Positions 1 to 9,907 of a stretch of 64,000 nucleotides of DNA are shown one piece after another (the first letter of the stretch is position 1; every line of letters starts with the position of its first letter). A model generated the notes under the pieces. The model did no database searches. It was not told where the DNA came from and was given only the letters and a program-made list of their open reading frames with translations. A program made the translations under genes and the position numbers. Location: positions 50,001 through 114,000 of the forward strand of contig CAUYUJ010017852.1 in the NCBI GenBank assembly GCA_963575745.1, given 5' to 3'. This DNA comes from Prorocentrum cordatum (lineage: Eukaryota > Sar > Dinophyceae > Prorocentrales > Prorocentraceae).

Positions 1-78
1 CCTATTTTCGGCCTCTGGTCACCACCCAACAAACCACCCTAACCCAACCCGAAGGCTCAGATTTACCCTCGATTTCTA

Positions 79-241
79 GTGGGGGGGGCGTCTTGAGGCT
101 GTCTTGAGGGCCTCTTGGGCCGTCTTGTAGCGCCGAAGGGAAATCAGTGGTACTCGCCTCTCGGGGGCCCCTTGGGAAGGCTCCTGGGGCTCTCTCTCTG
201 AGCGCATCGGAGGCTCCTTGGGCCGTCCTGGAGCCATCTTG
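79..241 (+). repeat. CTTGG-type imperfect repeat block
   Basis: The motif CTTGGGCC or CTTGAGG recurs every 10-20 nt (TCTTGAGGCTGTCTTGAG, then TCTTGGGCCGTCTTG). An interior spacer around AGCGCCGAAGGGAAAT breaks the series, as in the other CTTGG blocks of the window. Reading frames through it are low-complexity and are not taken as genes. Confidence 0.75.
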
Positions 242-260
242 GGCGGGAGATGATAATCAT

Positions 261-310
261 GAGGAGAGGGAGGAGGAGGAGGAGGAGGAGGAGGAGGAGG
301 AGGAGGAGGT
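261..310 (+). repeat. (AGG)n microsatellite
   Basis: About 14 uninterrupted AGG triplets after a short impure lead. Arg-rich and Glu-rich frames across it are artefacts of the triplet. The sequence 311-430 between this tract and the next element shows nothing recognisable. Confidence 0.95.
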
Positions 311-430
311 CTCCCGAACGAAGTGAACCCCACCCTCCCCTCCAGAACTCGTGGGGGGTAGGGGTAGGGTTCGCATGTCCTCATCGTGCCACGGGGGCAC
401 GGTGGCGTTACAGTCACGGTCGTATAGCCT

Positions 431-556
431 GGCATCGCTAGGACGTGTGTATATTCTTCTCGGCGAGGACCCTTGAGGAACATCCTGGATCAGCGAGCGA
501 AGAAAAACACGCACGAAACCGAAAAAGTGCACGGGAAATGGACGTTCGAGCGACGG
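431..556. mobile_element. Family E 126-bp inverted-repeat element, copy 1
   Basis: Starts GGCATCGCTAGGACGTG and ends ACGTTCGAGCGACGGC, i.e. imperfect terminal inverted repeats of about 16 bp. Four other copies (22096-22404 with an insertion, 37053-37178, 40264-40389, 47618-47742) share the interior CTCGGCGAGG and CGAAACCGA. It has no coding capacity, so it is a non-autonomous DNA-element type. Confidence 0.8.
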
Positions 557-700
557 CAAGATAGCGACGCTGAGAGCCCGGCGAGGAGAGAGTGCCAGTT
601 CGACGCCCGCCTCTTTGTGACCAACCAGCGGCTCGACTACACCATCGTCGGGCGGGGGCGCAGGGGCCGCGCGCCGATCCGTGATCGATCGTGGATGGCG

Positions 701-874
701 ACTACAGTCAACGCGCCTAGTAAGGACGCGCGCCTTCATCTAGGGTACCCTTGTGTCCTTGCCTCTGAGGCCCGTCCTTGCCATTATCACTGGTCGCCCG
801 CCGCCCAAAAAAATCCCAACTTCGGCCTCCAAGGGTCTTGCGTCCTTATCACCCGTCCTTACTATACGTTTTCA
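701..874. mobile_element. Family I dispersed repeat, copy 1
   Basis: About 174 bp, highly similar to 35601-35782: shared landmarks are ACAGTCAACGCGC, GGTACCCTTGTGTCCTTGCC and TCGGCCTCCAAGGGTCT. Near-terminal TAGTAAGGACG on the left and CGTCCTTACTA on the right are inverted, suggesting a short inverted-repeat element. The 557-700 and 875-1053 flanks show no gene I can support. Confidence 0.65.
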
Positions 875-1053
875 TTGTATCAGGCGATCGCAAACATGGA
901 GCAATGGAGCGTGGATTAGCGAGGGGCCCCGTTTCCATAGGAACTCGCGGGTTTCCGCCGCCGAGCGAGGCGGCACCGGCCGCATTTTGGGGAGGGCACC
1001 TCCCCCGGTTCGCGGATTTGGCGACCGCGCGCCAGATCCATGGATCGCTAATC

Positions 1054-1225
1054 TTTGGCCACGCGCAGAGGGGGGTAGAGGGTGGGGGAAGGCGTCTTAG
1101 AAACACGCCTACGTCTTGGAAGGCGCGGGCCTTCTCTATAGATGTAAGGCCCGCGCTTTCTAAGAAGCAGCCTCCTTCTAAGAAGCCTTCCCCCCTCCCC
1201 CTACCCCCCTCTGCGCGCCGCCAAA
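1054..1225. mobile_element. Family J inverted-repeat element, copy 1
   Basis: Left end TTTGGCC..CGCGCAGAGGGGGGTAG pairs with right end CTACCCCCCTCTGCGCGCC..AA, extended inward by GGGGGAAGGC..TCTTAGAA against TTCTAAGAAGCCTTCCCCC. Terminal inverted repeats are about 45 bp of a 172-bp unit. Related copies lie at 48448-48605 and 48706-48880. Confidence 0.8.
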
Positions 1226-1247
1226 ATCCACGTTTGCGCCCCCCGAG

Positions 1248-1600
1248 ACTACGACGGCGGCGGCGGCGGCGTCGGCGGCGACGACGACGAAAAATCGTGC
1301 ATCGTCGGCGTCCTTCTGGGGCCTCCGGAGGCCTTCGGGGGCCTCCGGGCGCCTCGCCCAGAGAATCAAGCGCGGCACCACAACACCCACGGGGCCCGCC
1401 GTGCTGCGCCACGACCCTTCGGGGGCCGCAGCGTTCAGTCGGGCATGTCCTTCTACAGTTCTGGAGGGAGATCAAGGGAGAAGAAGCATGTTGCCAAATA
1501 CTTTCCAGATGTCTAAATCATGTCGCAAACAGGTTTTAAACATGTTTCAAGCATGTTAAAAACATGTTTAGAGCATGTTGCCCACATTTTAGGCACATTT
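1248..1600 (+). repeat. GC-rich triplets, then ACATGTT-type short repeats
   Basis: 1248-1292 is CGG/CGA triplets and 1318-1435 is CCTCCGG-rich. After a short unremarkable stretch, 1527-1600 carries a string of near-palindromic CATGTTT/AACATGTT words. No coding sequence is supported. Confidence 0.55.
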
Positions 1601-2300
1601 ACTATTCAATGATAGGATTGTCAGGGTGGCCATTATCGTGGCATCCACAATTCTACATGAGGAGCATTCACAAATAGTCCAAAGCTGTGTGTTTTTCTTC
1701 CAAAGCCCACCTGCAGGAAGCAATGCCCGACCTAGCCGCAGCGTATACCATGCTGGTGTACGCGAAGTGCCCTGGGGCCGTGGGTGCGGTGGTGTCGTTT
1801 GTTGTTGTAGTCCAACGCGCTTCTGCCGCTTCTGCAGGTCTCGTCTTATGGTGTTCCAACCTGCTTTAGCATTGATCTTCAGAAAGAAAATCGAAGAAAG
1901 CACTGTTCCGTTACTCGATCGACACTCGTTCGTTGTTGTGTCGATATTCGTTCGACAGTGCTTCGATATTTTTTGAGGGTTCATAATGATAATTAATTCT
2001 GGAATGTTGTCCTTAAGTACAATGGGAGCAACATAAGTCCAACGCGCTTCTGCCGCTTCTGCAGGTCTCGTCGTCGTCGTCGTCGCCGTCGCCGTCGTCG
2101 CCGTCTCCAGAGGCATCCGGAGACCTCGGGAGACCCTGGGGGAGCGCCGGGTCTTGCCTCTCTGACGCTACGAGCTCTGACGAGCTCGAGTCTTGCCTCC
2201 CCTGGGCTTTTCGGGGGGCTCCCCCGCGGCCACAGTTGGGAGCAGCTCACAGAGATGGTCGGGAAGATGCTTGGAACGGATCGGACGGGGCCAGGAGTAA
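1601..2300. other. Repeat-fragment region, no gene seen
   Basis: Near 1700-1735 there is a decayed family A right end (CACCTGCAGGAAGCAATGCCCGACCTAG). A 36-nt word containing AACGCGCTTCTGCCGCTTCT occurs at 1810-1845 and again at 2037-2073. 2070-2108 is a GTC/GCC triplet tract. The segment 1985-2036 resembles 20140-20195 (AATGGGAGCAACATAAG). Confidence 0.45.
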
Positions 2301-2427
2301 GTCGGGCATGTCCAGGAGGCATATTCAAAAACAGTTATAAAAATGGTCTGGGGACGATTTTTCTGCAATTTTTTACTATTTCAGTGTTTTCTGTTCCAAA
2401 AGCCGCCTGTAGGAGGACACGCCCGAC
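2301..2427. mobile_element. Family A inverted-repeat element, copy 1
   Basis: Left end GTCGGGCATGTCC, right end GGAGGACACGCCCGAC, with the inner pair GGAGGC / GCCTGTAGG. The AT-rich interior contains the family core GGTCTGGGGACGAT. Other copies are at 21013-21146, 26215-26402, 28365-28513, 39521-39674 and 63097-63270. Confidence 0.8.
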
Positions 2428-2439
2428 CTAAGACCAGGA

Positions 2440-2797
2440 CGAGGATGAGTCCGTTCAAGAGCGTCCTGAACGCGTTTCAGAGCGTTCCGGAACGCTCTGA
2501 GAAGGCCGTGGCGCCCGAGACATCCTCCAGAGCCGCTGGCTGTCAGAGATTCTCGATTTTTCCCCACCCGATTGGATCCTCGTCCTGGCTTCGTCTGAAC
2601 GGGTCTGCGTCGTCGGCGTCGTCGCCGACGCTGGGGGGGGAGCTCGAGGTTGCGGCCTGAACCGGGCCGACCTTGAGCGATCTGCGCAGTTTCAGGGACC
2701 AGCGTCCACGTGCGACAGGAACCACGCAGAAAAGAGTTGATGAGAGGTATGCCACCGTCATGGTCGGTGCTTGTTGGTTGGCAATGTGATCGAGGCT
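2440..2797 (+). repeat. Family M dispersed repeat and flank
   Basis: Contains palindromic GAGCGTTCCGGAACGCTC followed by ACATCCTCCAGAGCCGC and CAGAGATTCTCGA. The same series occurs at 56575-56680, and a related palindrome occurs at 16825-16875. The stretch 2660-2797 has no convincing gene. Confidence 0.5.
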
Positions 2798-2818
2798 CCG
2801 TAGACAGTCTGGCTCAAG
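2798..2818 (+). other. Probable relic of the dinoflagellate spliced leader
   Basis: CCGTAGACAGTCTGGCTCAAG matches the 21 conserved bases of the dinoflagellate spliced leader at 18 positions, including the intact CCGTAG start and TGGCTCAAG end. In dinoflagellates such genomic leader copies mark reverse-transcribed, reinserted mRNAs. It lies 68 nt upstream of the first in-frame ATG of the reading frame that follows, on the same strand. A chance match is possible with three mismatches, so I rate it below the relic at 9754. Confidence 0.55.
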
Positions 2819-3326
2819 CCAGGCGCAACCCGACAGCGCAAGCATAGACTTCATTACTTCATCTGCGCGTGCGGTGCTGAATGGTATGCCAGGACGCAAT
2901 CTCGTTTTGTCTCACTATGTAATTGCCGATGTGTCATGGCTTGCGCATGAAATCACAGGTCGCAAATGTATATCAGTGATGACGGATTCGGAACCTGACC
3001 ACGTGGACATGAGTGATCAGATATTCGTCGTCAAGTATTCAGCAGCGGGCCGACTTGAAAACGAGATGCAGCGACTCGTCAATATATTCGTGTACGCAAT
3101 AGACAAGGGATATGAAACAAACCACGTATCCCAGGTATAGCTCGGCAATTTGATCAGCTGCAGCGTGTTTAATTTACCAGATTTGATCACACTTTCCGAC
3201 GCCGTGAAGTCTCCTGACGGAGTGCTTGAAGGGTGCGCGGGATTTCTGGCACGGTTCACGCAACGTGTGGATCGCGTACTGGCTCAAGATCACGCAACAG
3301 CTCTTAGCTATCATTTGGCCGCCTAA
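2819..3326 (+). pseudogene. Retroposed gene copy with in-frame TAG, unknown function
   Basis: From the ATG at 2886 one frame runs to TAA at 3324-3326 (147 codons) with a single interruption, TAG at 3138-3140. Composition on both sides of the TAG is protein-like and not repetitive (for example SHYVIADVSWLAHEITG before it and GVLEGCAGFLARFTQRVDRV after it), so the two halves probably belonged to one protein. I do not recognise the family; no catalytic motif stands out. CCCAG|GTATAG around the stop could alternatively be a splice donor, but the same frame resumes at once without an acceptor. With the leader relic upstream, a decaying retrocopy is the simplest reading. No poly(A) is seen; 31 nt after the TAA the sequence enters a repeat that recurs downstream, so the 3' end is probably truncated. 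Confidence 0.5.
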
Positions 3327-3356
3327 TGATCGCTTTGTTCGCGGCCTTTCTCCGCA

Positions 3357-4167
3357 GAAGTTTCACCGCATTGTCACCTGCTTCTCCTCGAGCTGACAGA
3401 CGGCGCCGCGGAGAGTCAGCGAGCTGGCAGGCCGCAGTCAGTGTGCAGCGGGCTCGGGGGCATTTAGCATGGCTTCTGGAGCGCCGGCAACGCAGAACAG
3501 GAGGGGGTGTTGGAGAGGGAAGAATGGGGAACAGTAACTAGGGGATGATGCCGAAGACAGCGTGTTCTCATTATCGTGAGTGTGGGGTTCTGGTTTGCAG
3601 CGTCCCCGCATCGTCCTTTCATGTCCCATCCCTGCCGCGCTGGCAGCGCGAAGGCGGCCCGGAGCGACCATCCCAAGTTTGTTTCCCCCTCGGTCTGGGT
3701 CTTGGGTTGCGGCTCGCAGGCCGGGGGGGAGTTTCATTTGCATGGGACTCCGTTCTCTGCTCGCCCTGGGGCGGTTTTGGAACGTGCATCCAGATTGGGA
3801 GGGATGGGGCAACAGAAGTTCCACCGCATTGTCTCCTGCCTCTCCTCGAGCTGACAGACGGCGCCGCGGAGAGTCAGCGAGCTGACAGGCCGCAGTCAGT
3901 GTGCAGCGGGCTCCGGGGGATTTTATGCGGGGTTCTTATTTCCAGCGTCACCGCATCGTCCTTGCCAGTCGCATCCTTGCACCTCCCGCATTCCGTCGGT
4001 CAATCACATTGTGGTGCTTGGAGGAGATGCACGGTCGCTCCGCTCGGGCTAGGATTCGCGAGTGCCTTGTTTGGGTGTGTTTAACACCGTGGTGCCGTGA
4101 GGATTGTCACGGCCGCTGTTTGACTCCTTATCCATGAGAGGTGTGGATGAAGAAGACAAGTCAGGGG
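3357..4167 (+). repeat. Duplicated ~460-bp repeat block
   Basis: A segment beginning AGAAGTTTCACCGCATTG and including CTCGAGCTGACAGACGG occurs at 3357-3457, 3814-3917 and, shortened, 4858-4915. Another (GGTCTGGGT..TGCGGCTCGCAGGCCGG) occurs at 3692-3785 and 4717-4805. These are nested dispersed duplications without stable reading frames. Confidence 0.7.
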
Positions 4168-5270
4168 GGCAGAACCAGGTAAACCGCTTGAGACATCCCC
4201 CAAATCTGGGGGTGAACGGGCGAACGTCATACCCCCTGGCGATTCCCCCGTGGGCTGCACGAGTGCCACGCCTGCTATGTCGCGGTGATGAGTGGACAAC
4301 CAAAAGAGACACGTCAGGGGTTCCTCCTCCTCCTCCTCCTCCTCCTCCTCCTCCTCCTCCTCTGTCGAGGGCCTGCCCGCGGCGCGTTCGCCCAGCGGCA
4401 TTTGGTCGCGTCGCGCGGCCCCTCGGCCGGCCCTGGCTGTCTCCCAGCTTGCTGCGGGGTGCCGGGGGCGCGCGTCCCTTCGAGCGGGGCCTCCCCGTCG
4501 TCCTGTTTTCCCCTTCTTACACTAGGGAAGCGAAGAGTGACATGAGCATAATACCTCGGAGGTCCGCGCGGATTTCTCGGGTCGGCGCTGGGGCCCCCTG
4601 GCGCGCGCACGCGCCAGGGCGGGTGGTCCCTATACAGGCACTGCGTCGTGGTCTGGCGCGCGCCCGCCGCGCTGGCAGCGCGAAAGCGGCCAGGAACGAC
4701 CATCTCAAGTTCCCCTCGGTCTGGGTCATGGGTTGCGGCCCGCAGGCCGGGGGGAGTTTCATTTGCATGGGACTCTGCCCTCTGCTCGCCTTGTGGCGGT
4801 TTTGGAAAGTATATTTTCTGCAGGCGCAGTAAATCCGGATTGGCAGGGCTGGGGCAACAAAAGTTTCACCACAGTGTTTCTTGCTTCTCCTCGAGCTGAC
4901 AGACGGCTCTGCGGAAGGATTGCCACGGCCTCATTTTGACGCCGCTTCGATGAGAGGATTGAGAATGAAAAGACGAGTCAGAGGGGCAGAACCAGGTAAA
5001 CCGCTTGAGACACTACAATTTGGGCGGGAACGGGCGAATGTCATACCCACTGGCGGTTCTCCCGTGGGGTGTACAAATGCCACGCCCGCTATATCGCGGT
5101 GATCAGTGGACCACCCGCAACAAGTTTTGGAGGGCAGAACCAGGCGAACCGCTTGAGACATCCCCACAAGCTAGGCGCAAATGGGCGAGTGTCATATCCC
5201 CTGGCGGTTCCTCTCGTGGGTGCCCAGGTGCCATGTCTGCTGTATCGCGGTGAGCAGTGGACCATCATAA
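4168..5270 (-). repeat. Three ~137-bp units related to the 152-bp satellite
   Basis: Units at 4168-4305, 4985-5120 and 5133-5270 start GGCAGAACCAGG(T/C)(A/G)AACCGC and contain CTTGAGACATCCCC or a close variant. They are the reverse complement of the 152-bp satellite at 13214-13972, which carries GGGGATGTCTCAGGCGG. Between units 1 and 2 lie a (TCC)n tract (4321-4362), a half copy of family W (4530-4620) and repeated block sequence (4717-4915). Confidence 0.7.
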
Positions 5271-5570
5271 GAGAAACATCTGAATGTGTATGATGGGATA
5301 TGCGTCTGAGTTGTCTCCTTGAGTGGGTCTGAGAGAGTCTGAGTGAGTTTGATTGAGCGAATCCGAGTGCGGAAGAGATGTGGTTGTCTCTGCGTGAGGG
5401 ACAGTGAGTTTGTGATGGACCCCGTGTAGGAAAGTAGGTCTGAGTGATCTGATTATGAGTATCGGGGTGAGAGTGAAAAATGAGGAAGAGGAGAAGGAGA
5501 AGAAGACGGAAGAAGGTCCGGAGGCGTCCAAGTAGTAACAAGAACCCCGTCTTAGGAGATTGGGAATAAT
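5271..5570 (-). repeat. GTCTGAGTGAG minisatellite and composite-repeat end
   Basis: 5300-5470 is an impure series of GTCTGAGTGAG-like words. 5470-5570 carries AG-rich sequence, then GTCCAAGTAGTAACAAGAACCCCGTC and TAGGAGATTGGGAATAA in short steps. In reverse complement this is the same order of parts as 12905-13213, so the two loci are inverted copies of one composite repeat. Confidence 0.65.
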
Positions 5571-6214
5571 ACCGCGCGGGCCACACTCGCATGCCACCAC
5601 GCGCGCGTGTCGAAATTTGTCCCAAGCCATTGGTTGTCGATGCATGTGTTCCCGATGTATCACACACAGAAAACAACGGTCGATCGTCACAACATCTGCC
5701 AGGTGTCGTGAATTTCCGCGCGCGCACTTCCTCCGCATCACCCTCACCACTGCCGCCGCATCACGTCATTGCCATCGACATCCGCCGCCATTGCTGCCAT
5801 CATTACTCGAGCACCTTCGTTACCGACATCTGGACATCGTCATCGTCATCGTCGTCACCAGCACCGGTGCCGTCAGTGGCCTTGTCGTCGTCATCGTCAT
5901 ATCGCCATCACGTTACCATCGGCATCGTTGCCGTCATCATCGACGTCATCATGATACCGCGCCCGCCCGAGTAGCCGACCCGCGAAGTCGCCCGAGTAGC
6001 CGACCCGCGAGTTGCCACGGGTGATCGGTCGTGCCAAACAAGTTGGTCGCTCTGCGCGCGAGCCTGCGCGCGCAAGCGCAGCCGCAGAGGTGCGCCAGTC
6101 AGTGCCAAGGAGTCACCTCAAGCGCGGCCGCATGGATTGTGCAAAACATGTTGCGGGTGGGAGGGTGGGATTATTGGGCGAGCAGTGGAATTGACAGTTC
6201 GCCCAAGACTTCTT
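5571..6214. other. Low-complexity CATCGTC region, no gene seen
   Basis: 5755-5960 is dominated by CAT/CGT triplets, giving Ser/His-rich frames that I do not treat as genes. A short direct repeat (CGCCCGAGTAGCCGACCCGCGA) occurs twice near 5975-6010. The remainder is unremarkable. Confidence 0.45.
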
Positions 6215-6440
6215 TATGCCTTGCACCACTTGGCTTACACCACATAGGTTTCGCAGCATAACTTTCACCACGCAGTTTACACCACATAGCCTGTTCCACA
6301 CGGCTGGACCCCACCACCACACACTAACTCACACAGACACATAAGTACGCACACAATATACTGCTTATGCCACGTGGCCTGCACTTCATTGGTTGCGCCG
6401 CGTAGACTGCATCACATGTCTTGCACCTCGCGGTGTATAC
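6215..6440 (+). repeat. Decayed ~18-bp CACCACATAGCCT repeat
   Basis: Variants of (T/G)CACCACRTRGGCTT recur about every 17-19 nt: CACCACTTGGCTTA, CACCACATAGGTTT, CACCACGCAGTTTA, CACCACATAGCCTG, GCCACGTGGCCTG. It looks like an old minisatellite. Confidence 0.5.
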
Positions 6441-6948
6441 AAGCAGGGGGGATCCGAACACACCCCAACGTGCACAAGGGACGATGCCAGATTTGTCTGG
6501 CAGGGATTGCATGAGTTGCGTCTTCCCTCCGTGGAGGGTGGGACGTTCTGTGGGAAGCACCAGTTTGTAGCGGTTCGCGGTGATGCGTGTTTGCATGGCC
6601 TCTTGTTTGTGGAAGTGCAGGCTCGTTGATGCTGACGGCCTCGTGCCGCTGGAAATCGGCGATGCAGGCCGTGCTGGTATGGTTGGTTCCGAATCGGTGC
6701 AGATTGCCATGCACGCGTGTGTGTTGGGGAGTCTCGGTTCACGGTTCAGTCGCGTCGGAAAGCCCACAGTTTATGATTTGTTTGACATTGCCAACGAATT
6801 TTTTCCATTGCGTGATCAGGCAGGCCCAGTCGCTCAATTGATTTGTTCACGCATGCTTTGGCAGTTGAGCAATCGATATTCGCCAATAGCGTGCTGTCGT
6901 GCTCTCTACCTTCTTTCTCATTCCCCAGCCAATCTTTGCCAGTTTTGA
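6393..6948 (+). pseudogene. Possible coding segment with a frameshift, unknown family
   Basis: A 78-codon frame (6393-6629) ends in FVEVQAR. A second frame (6580-6948) then reads LVDADGLVPLEIGDAG, suggesting one protein broken by a frameshift near 6620. The downstream frame continues with mixed, non-repetitive residues such as TVYDLFDIANEFFPLRDQAG and QLICSRMLWQLS, and stops after NLCQF. I recognise no domain, and the opposite strand is also open here, so this is a weak call resting on amino-acid composition. Confidence 0.22.
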
Positions 6949-7465
6949 ATCGACCGCATCAGAACTTCTAGTGTTCGTGTCTTTCTTCTGAACGATGCCG
7001 TCGTAGGCGTGTCTGGTCTGCCATCTATGCCGCATTCCAGAAGTTGTCGTATCGGAAGGAGTCCTGCATGTTTGCATTCAAATGGTACATGCCGTGGGTC
7101 ACATGACTGTTTCTAGCGATGGTATCAGATGGCACACTTGCATGACGTTCGGCATGGTACGCTATCAACATGCCTGAGTGGGATTGGCATCTGCTAGAGG
7201 GTAGATGCTACAGCAGTGTTGCAACTGGATTCAGCAACAACTTATCCGTGCGATCAGGGAGTCAATTGTGGGGAGGTCCAGGAGACATTGTGACCATCGC
7301 TGGTCACGCCAACGGGTGGCCTCGTGTGGTTTCGACGTCGAAGGTCAAGGAGGTGGACGAACATTACTTATACTACGGCCCAGCCACTCTCTCTTTGTCC
7401 AGTGCTCCGCCGCTGCTACGGGGCAGGATTCAGTCTCTTTCTACCGAATAGCTTTCGGCCTATCC
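6949..7465. other. No recognisable feature
   Basis: A 93-codon open frame (7170-7451) exists, but nothing in it resembles a known domain and a second frame is open beside it. I see no repeats with copies elsewhere in the window. Confidence 0.3.
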
Positions 7466-8020
7466 CGCCACCGTGCCTGCGTTGCGGGTCAGAGCCCTCA
7501 GGGATGATTCTTGGGGTCTCTTGGGGCGGCTCTCGGGTTCCTCTTGGGGGTAAGTTTCGGGCTTCTTGGGGGCCTTCTGAGGGGCCTCTTGGGGGCCGAG
7601 AGCTCGAAATGTTCATTTGGGTCTTCCGTCGGGGCCACCTCTTGGAGCCGTCTTGGGGGCGTTTGGGGCCGTCTTGGGCGTCTCTTGAGCCGTTTCGGGG
7701 CCATCTTTGGCCGTTTTGGGATTTTCTTGGAGGCTTCTTGGACCGTCGTGGGGCGATTTTGGGGGTCTCTAGGGCCGTCCTGGAGCGTCGGGATTCAGCA
7801 AAGGCGAGAACGCCAAAACTTGTAAACCACCCACGGTACAACAATGATGTGTGCCTCTTGGGATGCCTTTTTGGATGTCTTTTGGGGCGTCTTCGGGGCA
7901 TCGTCGGTCGTCTGGCGGCCATCTCGGGCGCCTCGGACCGATCGTTCGTCGACTCAGAACCCTCTCCGGCCGTCTGTGGGGCCTCTTGCGCGGTCCTCGT
8001 GGCCCGTCTTGGAGCTTTCG
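7460..8020 (+). repeat. CTTGG-type repeat block with conserved 5' border
   Basis: The border sequence CGCCACCGTGCCTGCGTTGC (7467-7486) also precedes the blocks at 14890 and 16033 and, in reverse complement, lies inside the block at 41780. CTTGGG words then run to 8020. The spacer near 7790-7830 (GGATTCAGCAAAGGCGAGAA) matches the GGAAACCCGAAAAGGCGAG spacer of other blocks. Confidence 0.8.
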
Positions 8021-8179
8021 TGGAGTACCAACAGCTCAGGCGACATACCCAGGTAGGGTGTACGACCGCCTAGGAAACTGGGGGCCTGGGCCCTTAATAA
8101 CACGTGAGAGCCACAAGCCCTCTATTTTGCAGAGCTGAGTGAGCCTGGGGGGACCCCTTCTACGTACCGAGGGCACGGT

Positions 8180-8915
8180 GGCGGATATTGTATGCCGAAC
8201 GGTCATTCGTTGACCCTGGGTGCGTGGCTGAAGTAGGGTTTCGCGGTGCGGATTGTTGTTGCGTTGTTGCGTTGTTGCGTTGTGTTGTTGTGTTGTTGTG
8301 TTGTTGTCGTCGTCCTCGCCCGCGACCCGCCTCCGACCCACCTGAGATCCACACCGCCACCCACCTTGCGACCCACCCGCGACCCACCCACGTTGCTTGA
8401 CGATAAAAATCGGCGCCTGCGGCGGGATGTGTAAAAAAGTCGGCGTTTGCTACGGGCTTCTTTAGAGCTTCGCAGACTGCCGACGGCCCCGCCGCCCTAT
8501 CACCATTCTCCGCAACATGGGGAGTTCCATGTATATCAGAGTCAGGAGTCCTCGTCTCTCTCTCGCTTTCTCTCTCTCTCTCTCTTCCCCCGCCCTCGCG
8601 GGGAGTATAATGTATCTCGATGGATGGCAAAGGCTTGAGCGCCCCCGCCACTGCGGCCCCCCCCAAAAAAAACAAATGTATATCAGAGTGAGGAGGCCAG
8701 ACGGTCATTTACAGTCCCTGGGTGCATGGTTGAAGTGGCGTTCCGCGGTGTTATTGCGTTGTTGCCTTGCTGGCCCCCCCTGCGACCCACCCGCGACCCG
8801 CCCACGTTGCTTCGGCGGGCTCGTCGTTGTGTGAGGTGTATCGGAATCGGCACCTGCGCGAGCTTCTGCAGAGCTTCGCAGACTACCGACGACCCCGTCG
8901 CCCCCTCACTCTCAT
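8180..8915 (+). repeat. Imperfect duplication with GTT/GCGTT tract
   Basis: 8195-8480 and 8698-8900 share CGGTCATT, CCTGGGTGC(G/A)TGG, CGACCCACCCGCGACCC, CACGTTGCTT and GAGCTTCGCAGACT. The first copy contains a longer GTTGTTGC tract (8253-8310). ATGTATATCAGAGT precedes or follows each (8527, 8678). 8560-8590 is (TC)n. The part 8021-8179 shows nothing. Confidence 0.65.
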
Positions 8916-9115
8916 CCACACTTGCAAGGTGCTATGTACATTCGTGTACCTATACATCTATATATAATAAACAAATAAATGAATAAATCAATACATAAAT
9001 TGTAGTGGCCTCCGGCCAGTGCCGCCGATCCGGGGGCGTTCCCGATGCTATCTGGTTGGTGGAGGGGGAGGTGGAGGAGTAGGTGGAGGATGAGGCGGAG
9101 GGAGGTGGAGGGAGG
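8916..9115 (+). other. AT-rich patch then GGAGG-rich tract
   Basis: 8938-9000 is AT-rich with AAATAAATGAATAAAT words. 9055-9120 is a GGAGG/GTGGAGG tract. No gene is seen. Confidence 0.5.
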
Positions 9116-9751
9116 GATTGCCTCACGATGGCCCAGACTGCCTAAGCAGCCCCCAAGAGGCTTCCAAGACGGCCCAAGAGGCCTCCGAGTGGACCTCCAG
9201 GAACGCCCGAAGTGGCCCAAACCACTGATTTCCTGTAGGTTTTTGAAGGATTCGGGGGTTTCTTCCTTTTTAGCTTTCCGAAGGCCCAAGACGGCTCAAG
9301 AAACCATCAAGATCGCCCCAAGAGCGCCCGAGCGGCCTCCAAGATTGCCCCAGGACAGCCCAAGAGGCCCCCGAAGACGGCCCCAGGAGGGCCCAGAAAC
9401 GGTCCCAGATTGCCGCCAAGATGGCCAAGATGGCCCAACATTGCCGACAGGATGCCCCCAAGACGGCCAAGATGGCCCCAAGAGAGCCCAGGATGGCCCC
9501 AAGATGTCTCCAAGACGGCCCAATATTCACCTAAGCCGGTCCAAGATGGCCTCAAGTTGTGCAAATACGGCGCAACAAGCCCCCACGCGGCTTCCAAGAC
9601 GGCATTAGAGTACCCAAGAGGACCTCCAGGAAGGCCCGAAGAAACCAAAATCACAGATTTCCTTTTGGTTTTCGAAGGATTTGGGTATTTGCTCCTTTTC
9701 GGCCTTCCGACGGCCCAAGACGGCCCAGGAGGCCTCTAGGATGGCCCCAAG
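9116..9751 (-). repeat. CCAAGAGG-type repeat block (CTTGG on minus strand)
   Basis: CCCAAGACGGCCCAAGAGG words run throughout. Two spacers ~430 bp apart (about 9220-9290 and 9645-9715) share GATTTCCT..GGTTTT(T/C)GAAGGATT and TTTTCGGC/TTTTTAGC CTTCCGA, marking a higher-order unit. The block is interrupted at 9752 by the retrocopy and resumes at 11578. Confidence 0.85.
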
Positions 9752-9753
9752 AG

Positions 9754-9803
9754 CGTAGCCATTTTGGCTCAAGCCAATTTGGTTCAAGCATGTTGGCCTC
9801 GAG
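9754..9803 (+). other. Stacked spliced-leader relics (at least three)
   Basis: 9754-9773 is CGTAGCCATTTTGGCTCAAG, the dinoflagellate spliced leader without its first bases. 9774-9788 is CCAATTTGGTTCAAG and 9789-9803 is CATGTTGGCCTCGAG, both decayed versions of CCATTTTGGCTCAAG, the 15 nt left when a new leader is trans-spliced at the AG inside an older one. Decay increases 3'-ward, so the oldest leader is nearest the gene. A possible fourth, very worn unit follows (CCGTAGTTTCGAAG). The established model is repeated cycles of trans-splicing, reverse transcription and reinsertion. Confidence 0.88.
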
Positions 9804-9907
9804 CCGTAGTTTCGAAGCACAGTTTGTTGTGAGATTGGCTACAAGTTTATGGTCGACCACTGATTCCACAAAGATGACTTACCGATTGGCTGTTGAGAGG
9901 TAACCTT

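Noticed and set aside
3275-3296. Third leader relic (TACTGGCTCAAG) within the 2819-3326 frame
   Set aside because: It matches only the last nine bases and falls in continuous coding sequence (DRVLAQDHA).
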